Assembly: GCA_028292625.1 (NCBI GenBank) | Contig: JAQGLY010000005.1 | Span: forward strand, 1 to 36,436 | Length of the DNA stretch: 36,436 bases | DNA from: Herbaspirillum sp. | GTDB lineage: Bacteria; Pseudomonadota; Gammaproteobacteria; Burkholderiales; Burkholderiaceae_D | Direction: 5' to 3' | Shown: positions 7,847 through 16,744 of the stretch, in pieces | Position numbering within the stretch: the first letter of the stretch is position 1 | Layout of the letters: each line of letters opens with the position of its first letter | Made by a program: the position numbers and the translations under genes | Notes under the pieces: model-generated | What the model was told of the DNA's origin: nothing | What the model saw: the letters and a program-made list of their open reading frames with translations, nothing else | Database searches by the model: none

Positions 7847-10546
7847 TTATTGAGTGACCGGATTCGGTTTTTCCGGATTGACGCTGTACTTCGCGATCGC
7901 GTCGGCCACTACCGAACTCTTGATGACGCCGTCTTCGGCCAGCGATTTCAGCGCGGCGATCGTGACGTAGTGACGGTCGACTTCGAAGAATTCACGCAGC
8001 TTGGCGCGGGTGTCGGAACGTCCGAAGCCGTCGGTGCCCAGTACTTTATAGGTACGGCCCTTGGGCATGAACGCGCGGATCTGTTCGGCGAAGGTGCGCA
8101 TGTAGTCGGATGCGGCGATGATCGGGCCGGCTGTCTTTTCCAGCGAGGCGGTGACATACGGCACGCGTTGCTTGTCGGCCGGATGCAGCATGTTCCAGCG
8201 TTCGACGTCCTGGCCGTCGCGGGCCAGCAGCGTGAACGATGGCGCCGACCAGATATCGGCGTCCACGCCCCAGTCGTCGCGCAGCAGATCGGCGGCGGCG
8301 ATGACTTCGCGCAGGATGGTGCCGGAGCCCATCAGTTGCACTTTGAGCTTGGCTTTTTTGTTGGCGCCCTCTTGCAGCAGATACATGCCCTTCAGAATGC
8401 CCTCTTCCTGGCCCGGCTTGAGGCCCGGCTGCGGGTAGTTCTCGTTCATGATCGTGATGTAATAGAACACGTTTTCCTGATTGCCGATCATGCGGCGCAG
8501 GCCGTCGTGCAGGATCACGGTGATTTCATGCGCGAAGGTCGGATCGTAAGGAACGCAGTTCGGAATCGCCGATGCCTGTACGTGGCTGTGGCCGTCTTCG
8601 TGCTGCAGGCCTTCGCCGTTAAGCGTGGTGCGGCCGGCGGTGCCGCCCATCATGAAGCCGCGCGAGCACATGTCGCCGGCAGCCCAGGCCAGATCGCCGA
8701 TGCGCTGCAGACCGAACATCGAGTAATAGGTGAAGAACGGAATCATGATGCGGTTGTTGGTCGAGTACGAGGTCGCCGCGGCGATCCACGAGCTCATGCC
8801 GCCCGCTTCGTTGATCCCTTCCTGCAGGATCTGGCCTTCCTTGTCTTCGCGGTAGTACATCACCTGGTCTTTGTCGACCGGTTCGTACAATTGGCCGACC
8901 TGGCTGAAAATACCGATCTGCCGGAACAGGCCCTCCATGCCGAAGGTGCGGGATTCGTCGACCAGGATCGGCACGATGCGCTTGCCCAGGCTTTCGTCGC
9001 GCAGCAGTGTGGTCAGCACGCGCACATAGGCGGAGGTGGTGGAGATTTCGCGGCCTTCGGCGGTCGGTTCCAGCATCGCCTTGAAGGTTTCCAGCGGCGG
9101 GATGGTCAGCACTTCGTCGGCCTTGACGCGGCGATGCGGCAGGTAGCCGCCCAGCGCCGCGCGGCGCTCATGCAGGTATTTCATTTCGGGCGTGTCGTCC
9201 GACGGCTTGAAGAACGGGATGCCCGGCAGCGCATCGTCGGAGATCGGCAACTGGAAGCGGTCGCGCATGGCGCGGATTGCTTCGTCGTCGAGCTTCTTGG
9301 TGTTGTGCGCGGTGTTGCGGGCTTCGCCGGACTTGCCGAAGCCGTAGCCCTTGATGCTCTTGACCAGCAGCACGGTCGGCTGGCCCTTGTGTTCCTGCGC
9401 CATTTTGAATGCGGCGTAGATCTTGTGCGGGTCGTGGCCGCCGCGGGTCAGGTGCCAGATATCGTCGTCGGACATCTGGCTGACCATTTCCAGCAATTTC
9501 GGATGCTTGCCGAAGAAATGCTTGCGCACGAAGGCGCCGTCCTTGGCCTTGTAATTCTGGTATTCGCCGTCGACGGTTTCCATCATCACTTTTTGCAGGA
9601 TGCCTTCCTTGTCGCGCGCCAGCAGGTCGTCCCAGCCGCTGCCCCAGATCACTTTGATGACGTTCCAGCCGGCGCCGCGGAAATCCGATTCCAGTTCCTG
9701 GATGATCTTGCCGTTGCCGCGCACCGGACCGTCCAGGCGTTGCAGGTTGCAGTTGACGATCATGATCAGGTTGTCCAGCTTTTCGCGCGCGGCCATGCCG
9801 ATGGCGCCCATCGATTCCGGTTCGTCCATTTCGCCGTCGCCGCAGAAGACCCAGACCTTGCGGTTGGCGGTGTCGGCGATGCTGCGTGCATGCAGGTATT
9901 TGAGGACGCGCGCCTGATAGATCGCCATCAGCGGGCCGAGACCCATCGAGACGGTCGGGAACTGCCAGAATTCCGGCATCAGTTTCGGATGCGGGTAGGA
10001 GGACAGGCCCTTGCCGCCGACTTCGCGGCGGAAGTTGAGCAGTTGTTCTTCGCTCAAGCGGCCTTCGAGGAAAGCGCGAGCGTAAACACCGGGGGAGGAA
10101 TGGCCTTGAATATAGAGCAGATCGCCGCCGTGGCCTTCGGTCGGGGCGTGCCAGAAATGGTTGAAGCCGATGCCGAGCATGTTCGCCAGCGAGGCGAAAC
10201 TGGACAAGTGGCCGCCGAGGCTGCTGTCTTCGCGGTTGGCCTTGACCACCATCGCCATCGCGTTCCAGCGCATCCAGGAGCGCAGCCGCTCTTCGATTTC
10301 CAGATCGCCGGGACAATGGGCACCGACATGGGCGGGAATGGTGTTGACGTAAGCGGTATTGCTGGAGAACGGCACCGTGGCGCCGCGACGCCGCGCCAGA
10401 TCGATCATGCGCTCCATCAGATAGTGGGCGCGATCGGGGCCCTCTTGTTCGATGACGGATTCGAGGGCGTCGAGCCACTCCTTGGTTTCGATGACGTCGG
10501 GGTCATTGGCGGCTTGGGCCATGATTTGATCGAGTTGGGCTGACAT
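7847..10546 (-). CDS. aceE: Pyruvate dehydrogenase E1 component, homodimeric type
   Basis: An 899-residue thiamine diphosphate enzyme that decarboxylates pyruvate and reductively acetylates the lipoyl groups of AceF. The length matches the homodimeric AceE family (about 890 aa), as opposed to the alpha/beta type. The ThDP motif GDGEMDEPES begins with the conserved GDG and is followed by the VNCNLQRLDGPVRGNGKI segment. The N-terminal DPDVIETKEWLDALE and SNTAYVNTIP segments are also typical. The ATG at 10546 has AGGAGA 9-10 nt upstream. It is the first gene of aceE-aceF-lpdA and is preceded by a convincing promoter. Confidence 0.97.
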   Translation of the reverse strand: MSAQLDQIMAQAANDPDVIETKEWLDALESVIEQEGPDRAHYLMERMIDLARRRGATVPFSSNTAYVNTIPAHVGAHCPGDLEIEERLRSWMRWNAMAMVVKANREDSSLGGHLSSFASLANMLGIGFNHFWHAPTEGHGGDLLYIQGHSSPGVYARAFLEGRLSEEQLLNFRREVGGKGLSSYPHPKLMPEFWQFPTVSMGLGPLMAIYQARVLKYLHARSIADTANRKVWVFCGDGEMDEPESMGAIGMAAREKLDNLIMIVNCNLQRLDGPVRGNGKIIQELESDFRGAGWNVIKVIWGSGWDDLLARDKEGILQKVMMETVDGEYQNYKAKDGAFVRKHFFGKHPKLLEMVSQMSDDDIWHLTRGGHDPHKIYAAFKMAQEHKGQPTVLLVKSIKGYGFGKSGEARNTAHNTKKLDDEAIRAMRDRFQLPISDDALPGIPFFKPSDDTPEMKYLHERRAALGGYLPHRRVKADEVLTIPPLETFKAMLEPTAEGREISTTSAYVRVLTTLLRDESLGKRIVPILVDESRTFGMEGLFRQIGIFSQVGQLYEPVDKDQVMYYREDKEGQILQEGINEAGGMSSWIAAATSYSTNNRIMIPFFTYYSMFGLQRIGDLAWAAGDMCSRGFMMGGTAGRTTLNGEGLQHEDGHSHVQASAIPNCVPYDPTFAHEITVILHDGLRRMIGNQENVFYYITIMNENYPQPGLKPGQEEGILKGMYLLQEGANKKAKLKVQLMGSGTILREVIAAADLLRDDWGVDADIWSAPSFTLLARDGQDVERWNMLHPADKQRVPYVTASLEKTAGPIIAASDYMRTFAEQIRAFMPKGRTYKVLGTDGFGRSDTRAKLREFFEVDRHYVTIAALKSLAEDGVIKSSVVADAIAKYSVNPEKPNPVTQ

Positions 10547-10639
10547 GATGCTGTCTCCTGTTTAAATAGATAACCCGGCGCGTTGCCGAATCGCTGAATT
10601 TTTTTCCAATGTAAGGCCTTTTTGCCTTATGGTCGCCAG

Positions 10640-10668
10640 ATTCTATCAGGTGTTTTTTGTATTTTCAA
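10640..10668 (-). promoter_or_regulatory. Sigma70-type promoter of the aceE operon
   Basis: On the minus strand, TTGAAA (10663-10668) and TAGAAT (10640-10645) are separated by exactly 17 bp; each matches the consensus at five of six positions. Transcription would start near 10632 and give a leader of about 85 nt before aceE. No PdhR-like AATTGGT/ACCAATT site was seen nearby. Confidence 0.65.
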
Positions 10669-10800
10669 ATTACGATATGCGATTTTATAATGTGAAATTA
10701 TGCTGCAAAGCGCCATAAATTCCGCGTTTTTATCGCTATCTTGATGCTATTTTGAAAAACGCCAATGAGGGGTCAAACGGGATTTTTGGTGCGACGCATC

Positions 10801-10837
10801 ATTACTTGCCGAAGTCGTGTGGCATTCGGCAAGTAAT
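10801..10837. repeat. Perfect inverted repeat in the aceE-gshA gap
   Basis: ATTACTTGCCGAA (10801-10813) is repeated inverted at 10825-10837 with an 11-nt spacer. It sits in the 451-bp gene-free stretch 10547-10997, after the gshA stop and about 130 bp upstream of the aceE promoter. Neither strand shows a T-tract directly after it. The same stretch holds two weaker hairpins: GGCCGA/TCGGCC at 10868-10892, and GACCGA/TCGGTC near 10908-10924. Possible roles are a factor-dependent 3' end for gshA or a regulator site for aceE; neither can be decided here. I see no gene in the stretch. Confidence 0.5.
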
Positions 10838-10997
10838 TGCGATTTGGCAATAAAAATATTTTTTGGAGGCCGAAAAAAATCTCATCTCGGCCGGAAGCGC
10901 AAGCCTTCTGACCGAACGAATCGGTCCGGCGGGGAATCGGCGATAAGTTGGCAATATATAGAAACAATATATACAGAAAGGCAGGCGAAAATCGCAA

Positions 10998-12593
10998 TCA
11001 GATACTCATGTTACCCAGCGCACTGGCGCGATAAGCGGCGATGAAGGTATCGAAATCGCCGATCTGGCTGGCTTCCATCTGCCGCTGCGCTTCTATCGAT
11101 TGCGTGGCCAGCGCCTCGAATTCGGCCTGCTCCGCCGCATTCGGCGCGCGCGATTTGAAATACGCCGCATCGGCGCTGCTGCGCTCCAGCGTGTAGTCCA
11201 GAAACGAACCGCCGGCAGCGCGGATTCCGGCCAGCACCCGTGCCGATGGCGTCAGCGTGGCGTCGTTCAGCTTGACGCGCTGCGCCTGCAATGCGACAGC
11301 ATGCGCGTCGCCGCCCATTTCGGCGTCCAGCAATGCGGCGATCGGCGCCATCCGGTCCAGCAGTTCGGCGCCCCACTGCTTCAGCGCGATGCGTTCGCCG
11401 CAGCGCTGCAAATGCAGATCCGGCATGCGGCCCTGCTTCACCACGAGGCTGAAGTTATGTTTGTTTTCGTCGCCTTCCGCTGGGGAGGTCAGCGGGCTGT
11501 CGTCCAGCGCCAGCATATGCAGGAATACATCCAGGAAACGCGAAGTCTGCAAGCCGATGCCCAGCGGTTCGAACGGGTCGATATCCATGCAGCGCACTTC
11601 GACGTATTGCACGCCGCGCGCCGACAAGGCCTGGATCGGCCGTTCGCCGCTGTTGATCACCCGCTTGGGGCGGATCGACGAGTAATACTCGTTTTCAATC
11701 TGCAGCACATTGGTGTTGATCTGTATCCATTCGCCGTCACGCTGCGTGCCCATCGCGGCATACGGCGGATACGGATCGCTGACCGCGTGCGCCAGACTGT
11801 CGATGTAGCTTTGCAGATCGTTATAGTGCGGCGTCAGCCCGTCCTGAGCGTTGCTCTGATAGCCCAGATCGCTCATGCGCAGGCTGGTCGCGTACGGCAG
11901 GTACAAGGTGTCTTCGCTGAGTTTCTGCAATTGATGGGGGCGGCCGCGCAGGAAATTGGTCGACAGCGCCGGCGAGGCGCCGAACAGGTACATCAGCAAC
12001 CAGCTGTAGCGGCGGAAATTGCGCACCAGCGCGATATAGCTTTCGGACTGGAACCGGCGGTCGTCGAGCCCGCTGTCGGGGGGCGCTTCAATTCGGTGCA
12101 GCAGCTTCCAGATACCTTCGTTCAGCGAAAAATTGTAGTGAATGCCGGCGATGCATTGCATGGTTTTGCCGTAACGCAGCGCCAGACCGCGCCGGTAAAT
12201 ATGCTTTAGCGTGCCGATATGCGACTTGCCGTACCAGGCGATCGGGATTTCTTCTTCCGCCGGCAGATGGCAAGGCATGGACTGATTCCACAACAGCTCA
12301 TCGCCCAGGCGGCTGTAGGCGAAGCGGTGGATCTGGTCCAGCCGCGCAAGGGCAATCGCGACGTCGGGTTCCGCCGGTGTGATGAATTCAAGCAGGGATT
12401 CAGAATAATCGGTGGTGATCTGCTCGTGCGTCAGCGCCGCGCCGAGCGCCGGCGGGTGCGGGGTCAGCGCCAGTTCACCGAACCGGTCCGCGCGCAACGT
12501 CTCCCGCTCGATACCCCGCAAGCCCTTGCTTAACAGCGGGCGATATTGGGCATCGGCGAGCAACTTCAGGCGGCGGTTCAGCAGGTCGGTCAT
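10998..12593 (-). CDS. gshA: Glutamate-cysteine ligase, proteobacterial GshA type
   Basis: A 531-residue ATP-dependent ligase that joins glutamate and cysteine in the first step of glutathione synthesis. The N-terminal [13 protein letters not shown] with the following [20 protein letters not shown] is diagnostic of the gamma-proteobacterial-type GshA, which is also common in betaproteobacteria. The internal [10 protein letters not shown] and [25 protein letters not shown] segments are intact. Length is close to E. coli GshA (518 aa). The gene is divergent from folD across a 159-bp gap and is separated from aceE by a 451-bp region. No downstream thiol-pathway gene is visible here, so gshB must lie elsewhere. 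Confidence 0.95.
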   Translation of the reverse strand: MTDLLNRRLKLLADAQYRPLLSKGLRGIERETLRADRFGELALTPHPPALGAALTHEQITTDYSESLLEFITPAEPDVAIALARLDQIHRFAYSRLGDELLWNQSMPCHLPAEEEIPIAWYGKSHIGTLKHIYRRGLALRYGKTMQCIAGIHYNFSLNEGIWKLLHRIEAPPDSGLDDRRFQSESYIALVRNFRRYSWLLMYLFGASPALSTNFLRGRPHQLQKLSEDTLYLPYATSLRMSDLGYQSNAQDGLTPHYNDLQSYIDSLAHAVSDPYPPYAAMGTQRDGEWIQINTNVLQIENEYYSSIRPKRVINSGERPIQALSARGVQYVEVRCMDIDPFEPLGIGLQTSRFLDVFLHMLALDDSPLTSPAEGDENKHNFSLVVKQGRMPDLHLQRCGERIALKQWGAELLDRMAPIAALLDAEMGGDAHAVALQAQRVKLNDATLTPSARVLAGIRAAGGSFLDYTLERSSADAAYFKSRAPNAAEQAEFEALATQSIEAQRQMEASQIGDFDTFIAAYRASALGNMSI

Positions 12594-12707
12594 GCAACGT
12601 CCTTGAAAATTTGGTTCGGCGAGAATAACCGAAAATCAAAAAGCGCGTCGCCGTCGCCGGGATTCCCGTAACCGGCCGTTTTGGCGTAAGGAAAGCCGCT
12701 CTGCCTT

Positions 12708-12713
12708 TATAAT
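12708..12713 (+). promoter_or_regulatory. -10 element for folD
   Basis: A perfect TATAAT lies 39 nt before the folD ATG in the gshA-folD divergent gap. The hexamer at -35 spacing (CGTAAG) is poor, and the nearby TTGGCG would need a 21-bp spacer. Suggestive only. Confidence 0.4.
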
Positions 12714-12752
12714 TCGCTATCTTTTGCCATTCGCGTTCCGACGCCGCATCTC

Positions 12753-13616
12753 ATGACCGCTCACCTCATCGATGGAAATCAACTCTCCAAAACACTGCGC
12801 GCCGACGTGGCGCGCCGGGCTGCGGCGCTGACCGCCGCCGGCCGGCAGCCGGGCCTGGCCGTCATCCTGGTCGGCGAAGATCCGGCCAGCCAGGTGTATG
12901 TCCGCAACAAGGTCAAGGCTTGCGGCGATGCGGGCGTGCATTCGGTGCTCGAAAAATACGATGCTGCCATCAGCGAAACGGAGCTGCTCAAGCGGATCGA
13001 CGCCCTGAACCGCGATCCGGCCGTTCACGGCATTCTGGTGCAGATGCCGCTGCCGAAACATATTAATCCGGACAAGGTGATCGAATCAATCGCCACGCAC
13101 AAGGATGTCGACGGTTATTCGGTGCTCAGCGCCGGCGAGCTGATGACCGGCCTGGACGGTTTCCGCCCCTGCACGCCCTACGGCTGCATCAAGATGATAG
13201 AAAGCACCGGCGTCGCGCTGCGCGGCAAGCATGCGGTGGTGATCGGCCGCAGCAATACCGTCGGCAAACCGATGGCCCTGCTGCTATTGCAAGCCAACGC
13301 CACCGTCACCATATGCCATAGCGGAACCCCGGATCTGGCTTATCACACCCGTCAGGCCGATATCGTCGTCGCCGCTGTCGGACGCGCCAACACCGTGACC
13401 GCCGACATGATCAAGCCTGGCGCGATCGTGATCGACGTCGGCATCAATCGCAACGCGGAAGGCAAGCTGTGCGGCGATGTCGATTTTGCCGGTGTCGCGC
13501 CGATCGCCGCGTATATTTCGCCGGTGCCGGGCGGCGTGGGGCCGATGACCATTACGATGCTGCTGGTGAACACGATCGAAGCAGCCGAAAGAACCGCCGC
13601 GACCAAGGTCACCTAA
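12753..13616 (+). CDS. folD: Methylene-THF dehydrogenase / methenyl-THF cyclohydrolase
   Basis: A 287-residue bifunctional cytoplasmic enzyme that interconverts 5,10-methylene- and 10-formyl-tetrahydrofolate for purine and formyl-Met synthesis, using NADP+. The catalytic Y49-x3-K53 pair is seen in ASQVYVRNK. The loop [10 protein letters not shown], the NADP-binding [14 protein letters not shown] and the C-terminal [11 protein letters not shown] are all present. Length is typical (about 285 aa). It is divergent from gshA and is followed 34 nt later by the M3 peptidase gene, with which it may be cotranscribed. Confidence 0.97.
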   Translation: MTAHLIDGNQLSKTLRADVARRAAALTAAGRQPGLAVILVGEDPASQVYVRNKVKACGDAGVHSVLEKYDAAISETELLKRIDALNRDPAVHGILVQMPLPKHINPDKVIESIATHKDVDGYSVLSAGELMTGLDGFRPCTPYGCIKMIESTGVALRGKHAVVIGRSNTVGKPMALLLLQANATVTICHSGTPDLAYHTRQADIVVAAVGRANTVTADMIKPGAIVIDVGINRNAEGKLCGDVDFAGVAPIAAYISPVPGGVGPMTITMLLVNTIEAAERTAATKVT

Positions 13617-13650
13617 GCGGCAGTTCTGCATTAATCAAATAAAGGCAACT

Positions 13651-15786
13651 ATGAACGCACCTACTTCGCTGAACGCCAATCCGCTGCTCGATTTTTCGGG
13701 CCTGCCGCAATTCGCCGCCGTGCGTCCCGAGCATGTGGCGCCGGCCGTCGATACCCTGCTGGCGCAAGCGCGCGCGGTCGTCGCGACGCTGGAAGCGCCG
13801 ATGCCTGAGATCACCTGGGAAAATTTCGTCGAGCCGCTGGAAGACGCGTCCGAAAAACTGGGCCGCGCCTGGGGCATGGTCGGCCATCTGAATGCCGTGA
13901 TGGATACGCCGGAGCTGCGCGCCGCCTACAACGAGGCGGAACCGAAGCTGGTCGAATTCTGGACCGCGGTGGGCCAGAATCTGGCCCTGTTCGATAAATA
14001 CAAGGCGCTCAAGGCCAGTCCGCAATACGCATCGCTGTCGGACGAGCGCAAGAAAGTCATCGAAAACGCCTTGCGCGATTTCCGCCTGGGCGGCGCGGAA
14101 TTGCCGGACGGGCAAAAGCAGCGTTTCGCCGCCATTCAGGAAGAGCATGCGGCGCTGACCACGCGCTTTTCGGAAAACGTGCTGGACGCCACCAACGATT
14201 ACGCGCTGTTCGTCGAGGACGAGGCGGAGCTGGCCGGCATCCCGGCCGACGTCAAACAGGCCGCGCGCGCCGCGGCCGAAGCCGCCGGCAAGACCGGTTT
14301 CAAATTCACGCTGCATTTCCCCTCGTTTTTCCCGCTTCTGCAATATGCGGACAACCGCGCTCTGCGCGCGCGCGTCTACCGCGCCAATGTGACCAAGGCG
14401 TCGCTGCTGGGCGAGGATTTCAGCAAGCGCACCGAGTGGGACAACACCGCCAATATCGAGCAGATCCTGCGCCTGCGCCGCGAAGAGGCGCTGATGCTGG
14501 ACTTCGACAGCTATGCGCAATTGTCGCTGGTGCCGAAAATGGCGCAAAGCCCGCAGCAAGTCGTTACCTTCCTCGAAGACCTGGGCCATCGCGCCCGCCC
14601 GTTCGCCGAAAACGATCTGGCCGAATTGCGCGCCTTCGCCAAAGAGCAGCTCGGCCTGGAGCAGCTGGAAGCCTGGGATCTGGCCTATGCGTCGGAAAAG
14701 CTGCGTGAACGGCGTTATGCGTTCTCCGAGCAGGACGTCAAACAGTATTTCCCCGAACACAAGGTGGTCGACGGCCTGTTTCATCTGGTGCAGCAATTAT
14801 TCGACGTGCGCATCACGCAGGACAGCGCGCCGGTCTGGCATCCGGATGTGCGTTTCTACAAGATCGAAAAGGACGCGTCCGGCGGCCGCCAGCTGGTCGG
14901 GCAGTTTTATCTGGATCTGTACGCCCGTGCCGGCAAGCAGGGCGGCGCGTGGATGGATTCGGCGCGTTCGCGCCGTCTGCTGAGCGCCGGCGCGGTGCAA
15001 ACCCCGATCGCTTATCTGACATGCAATTTCACCGCGCCCGCGACCGTCGACGGCGTGGTCAAGCCGGCGCTGTTCACGCACGACGAAGTGATTACCCTGT
15101 TCCATGAATTCGGCCATGGCCTGCATCACATGCTGACCAGCGTCGGCGAAGTCGGCGTCTCGGGCATTGCCGGCGTGGAATGGGATGCGGTCGAACTGCC
15201 GTCGCAGTTCATGGAAAACTTCTGCTGGGAATGGGATGTGCTGGAGCACATGACGGCGCATGCGGATACCGGCGCCCCGCTGCCGCGCGCGCTGTTCGAC
15301 AAAATGATTGCCGCCAAGAATTTCCAGTCCGGCATGCAGATGCTGCGGCAGGTCGAAATGTCGCTGTTCGACATGCTGCTGCACGACAAATACGATCCGG
15401 CCGCGGGTTCGGACCAGCCTGCCGGGGTCGCCCATGGCGGCGTGCAGGAAGTGCTGGACCGCGTGCGCGCCGAGTTTTCCGTGATGCAGACGCCGGCGTT
15501 CAATCGCTTCCAGAATGCATTCGGCCATATCTTTGCCGGCGGCTATGCTGCGGGGTATTACAGTTATAAATGGGCCGAGGTGCTATCCGCCGATGCGTAC
15601 GGCGCGTTCGAGGAGGCCGGCGCTGCGCAGGGCAACGTGATTTCCATCGCCACCGGCAAGAAATTCCGCGACGAAATCCTGGCCGTCGGCGGCTCACGGC
15701 CGGCGCTGGAGTCGTTCAAGGCCTTCCGCGGCCGCGAGCCCAGTATCGATGCGCTGCTGCGGCATAGCGGCATGGCAGCCGCGTAA
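13651..15786 (+). CDS. prlC: M3-family oligopeptidase A
   Basis: A 711-residue zinc metallopeptidase of the thimet oligopeptidase family. The zinc motif HEFGH is at residues 485-489 (in LFHEFGHGLHHML), and the third ligand E515 lies in VELPSQFMENF. The family cleaves short peptides in the cytoplasm, including signal-peptide remnants in enteric bacteria. The N-terminal NPLLDFSGLPQFAAVRPEHV matches the OpdA/PrlC subgroup, and the length is close to the usual 680-710 aa. AAAGG precedes the ATG. The gene is followed 25 nt later by holC and preceded by folD. Confidence 0.95.
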   Translation: MNAPTSLNANPLLDFSGLPQFAAVRPEHVAPAVDTLLAQARAVVATLEAPMPEITWENFVEPLEDASEKLGRAWGMVGHLNAVMDTPELRAAYNEAEPKLVEFWTAVGQNLALFDKYKALKASPQYASLSDERKKVIENALRDFRLGGAELPDGQKQRFAAIQEEHAALTTRFSENVLDATNDYALFVEDEAELAGIPADVKQAARAAAEAAGKTGFKFTLHFPSFFPLLQYADNRALRARVYRANVTKASLLGEDFSKRTEWDNTANIEQILRLRREEALMLDFDSYAQLSLVPKMAQSPQQVVTFLEDLGHRARPFAENDLAELRAFAKEQLGLEQLEAWDLAYASEKLRERRYAFSEQDVKQYFPEHKVVDGLFHLVQQLFDVRITQDSAPVWHPDVRFYKIEKDASGGRQLVGQFYLDLYARAGKQGGAWMDSARSRRLLSAGAVQTPIAYLTCNFTAPATVDGVVKPALFTHDEVITLFHEFGHGLHHMLTSVGEVGVSGIAGVEWDAVELPSQFMENFCWEWDVLEHMTAHADTGAPLPRALFDKMIAAKNFQSGMQMLRQVEMSLFDMLLHDKYDPAAGSDQPAGVAHGGVQEVLDRVRAEFSVMQTPAFNRFQNAFGHIFAGGYAAGYYSYKWAEVLSADAYGAFEEAGAAQGNVISIATGKKFRDEILAVGGSRPALESFKAFRGREPSIDALLRHSGMAAA

Positions 15787-15811
15787 ACCTTATCAAGACA
15801 CAGGAGCGCCG

Positions 15812-16237
15812 ATGACCCGCATCGATTTCCATAGCAACGTCGCCGACCGCCTGACTTATACCTGCCGTCTGGTGCGCAAGGCGCGGGCGGCGCAGTGCCG
15901 GATCGTATTGCTGAGCCGGGACGCCGAGCAATCCGCCGCGCTGGATGAAGCGCTGTGGACGTTTTCCGCGACGGATTTTGTGCCGCACGTGGCCGCGCCG
16001 CATCCGCATGCCGACGCCACGCCGGTGATCCTGATCGCCGACGACAGCACCGATGTGCCGCATCATCATGTGCTGATCAATCTGTCGGGCCGCACCCCGG
16101 CCCATTTCGCCCGCTTCGAACGCATGTTCGAAATCATTTCCGCCGATGAAGAAGACAAGATCGCCGGCCGGGATCGTTATCGTTATTACAAGGATCGCGG
16201 TTATCCGCTGACCCATTTCGTCGCACAGGCCGTATGA
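15812..16237 (+). CDS. holC: DNA polymerase III chi subunit
   Basis: A 141-residue protein matching HolC: it begins MTRIDFHSNVADRLTYTCRL, has the central LDEALWTFSATDFVPH segment, and ends with the RYRYYKDRGYPLTHF-type tail. Chi links the clamp loader to single-strand binding protein at the replication fork. The ATG at 15812 is chosen because CAGGAG lies just upstream; the frame is open further upstream but that region overlaps the prlC end and is not family-like. The stop overlaps the start of the next gene (ATGA), indicating translational coupling. Confidence 0.93.
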   Translation: MTRIDFHSNVADRLTYTCRLVRKARAAQCRIVLLSRDAEQSAALDEALWTFSATDFVPHVAAPHPHADATPVILIADDSTDVPHHHVLINLSGRTPAHFARFERMFEIISADEEDKIAGRDRYRYYKDRGYPLTHFVAQAV

Positions 16238-16617
16238 ACCTTCCTCCATCCGATCGCAGTATTCCCTTGCTGACCGAAGTACTGACCCCCGCGCCGGCGC
16301 CGCCGGCGACCGTCCCCCCTTATCTCGATCCAAGAGCGCCCGCCCCGGCGGCGCCATCGGCAGCCGAGGTCGAAGCGCATTGGCGGCAATTGGCGCAAGA
16401 CATTCAGGAACACGTGCTGCAGCAATTGCTGCAAGAGGTCGATCGCCGCATGGAACAGCAAATCGCGTCGCAGATGTCGATCGCCTTCGAGACGATCGTG
16501 CACCAGCTGACCGCACAAATCCGCAGCAATATCGAGCAAGCCTTGCAGCAGAGCGTGCTGCGCGCGGTCGAGCAGGAAATCGAAAAAACAAAAATGATGA
16601 AAAACAAAGAATTCTAA
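16234..16617 (+). CDS. Small coiled-coil protein downstream of holC
   Basis: A 127-residue protein with no enzymatic motif. Residues 1-40 read SIPLLTEVL followed by a Pro/Ala-rich segment. From about residue 45 to 122 it is predicted to be one long amphipathic helix rich in Gln, Glu and Leu (HVLQQLLQEVDRRMEQQI, then IRSNIEQALQQSVLRAVEQE), suggestive of a coiled coil. It overlaps holC by 4 bp, so the two are probably translated together. A family of this shape sits after holC in other Burkholderiales (I recall it as DUF2486), but I cannot verify the name here. It could be a chi partner or an unrelated passenger; function is unknown. Confidence 0.75.
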   Translation: MNLPPSDRSIPLLTEVLTPAPAPPATVPPYLDPRAPAPAAPSAAEVEAHWRQLAQDIQEHVLQQLLQEVDRRMEQQIASQMSIAFETIVHQLTAQIRSNIEQALQQSVLRAVEQEIEKTKMMKNKEF

Positions 16618-16677
16618 AAAATATTTTGTTTTTTAAACACCCATCAGAAATATACGTTCATTTATAAAAAATATGTG

Positions 16678-16718
16678 TGTCATGTTGCATGACAAAATAA
16701 TCCATATTTTTTTAGAAT
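16678..16718 (+). promoter_or_regulatory. dadA promoter overlapped by a palindromic operator candidate
   Basis: ATGACA (16689-16694) and TAGAAT (16713-16718), 18 bp apart, form a reasonable sigma70 promoter. The start would be about 20 nt before the dadA ATG. A perfect palindrome TGTCATGTTGCATGACA (16678-16694, 7-bp arms, 3-bp spacer) covers the -35 element, the right place for a repressor or dual regulator. In enteric bacteria dad genes answer to Lrp, but this site is not recognisably an Lrp box. Confidence 0.55.
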
Positions 16719-16744
16719 AGTCACATTCGCTAACGGAGATTCCG

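Noticed and set aside
7700..10543. A very long open frame (947 codons) on the plus strand opposite aceE
   Set aside because: It is the antisense mirror of a GC-rich, strongly conserved gene; its composition (Arg, His, Asp, Gly, Val rich) shows no domain, and aceE on the other strand is unmistakable.
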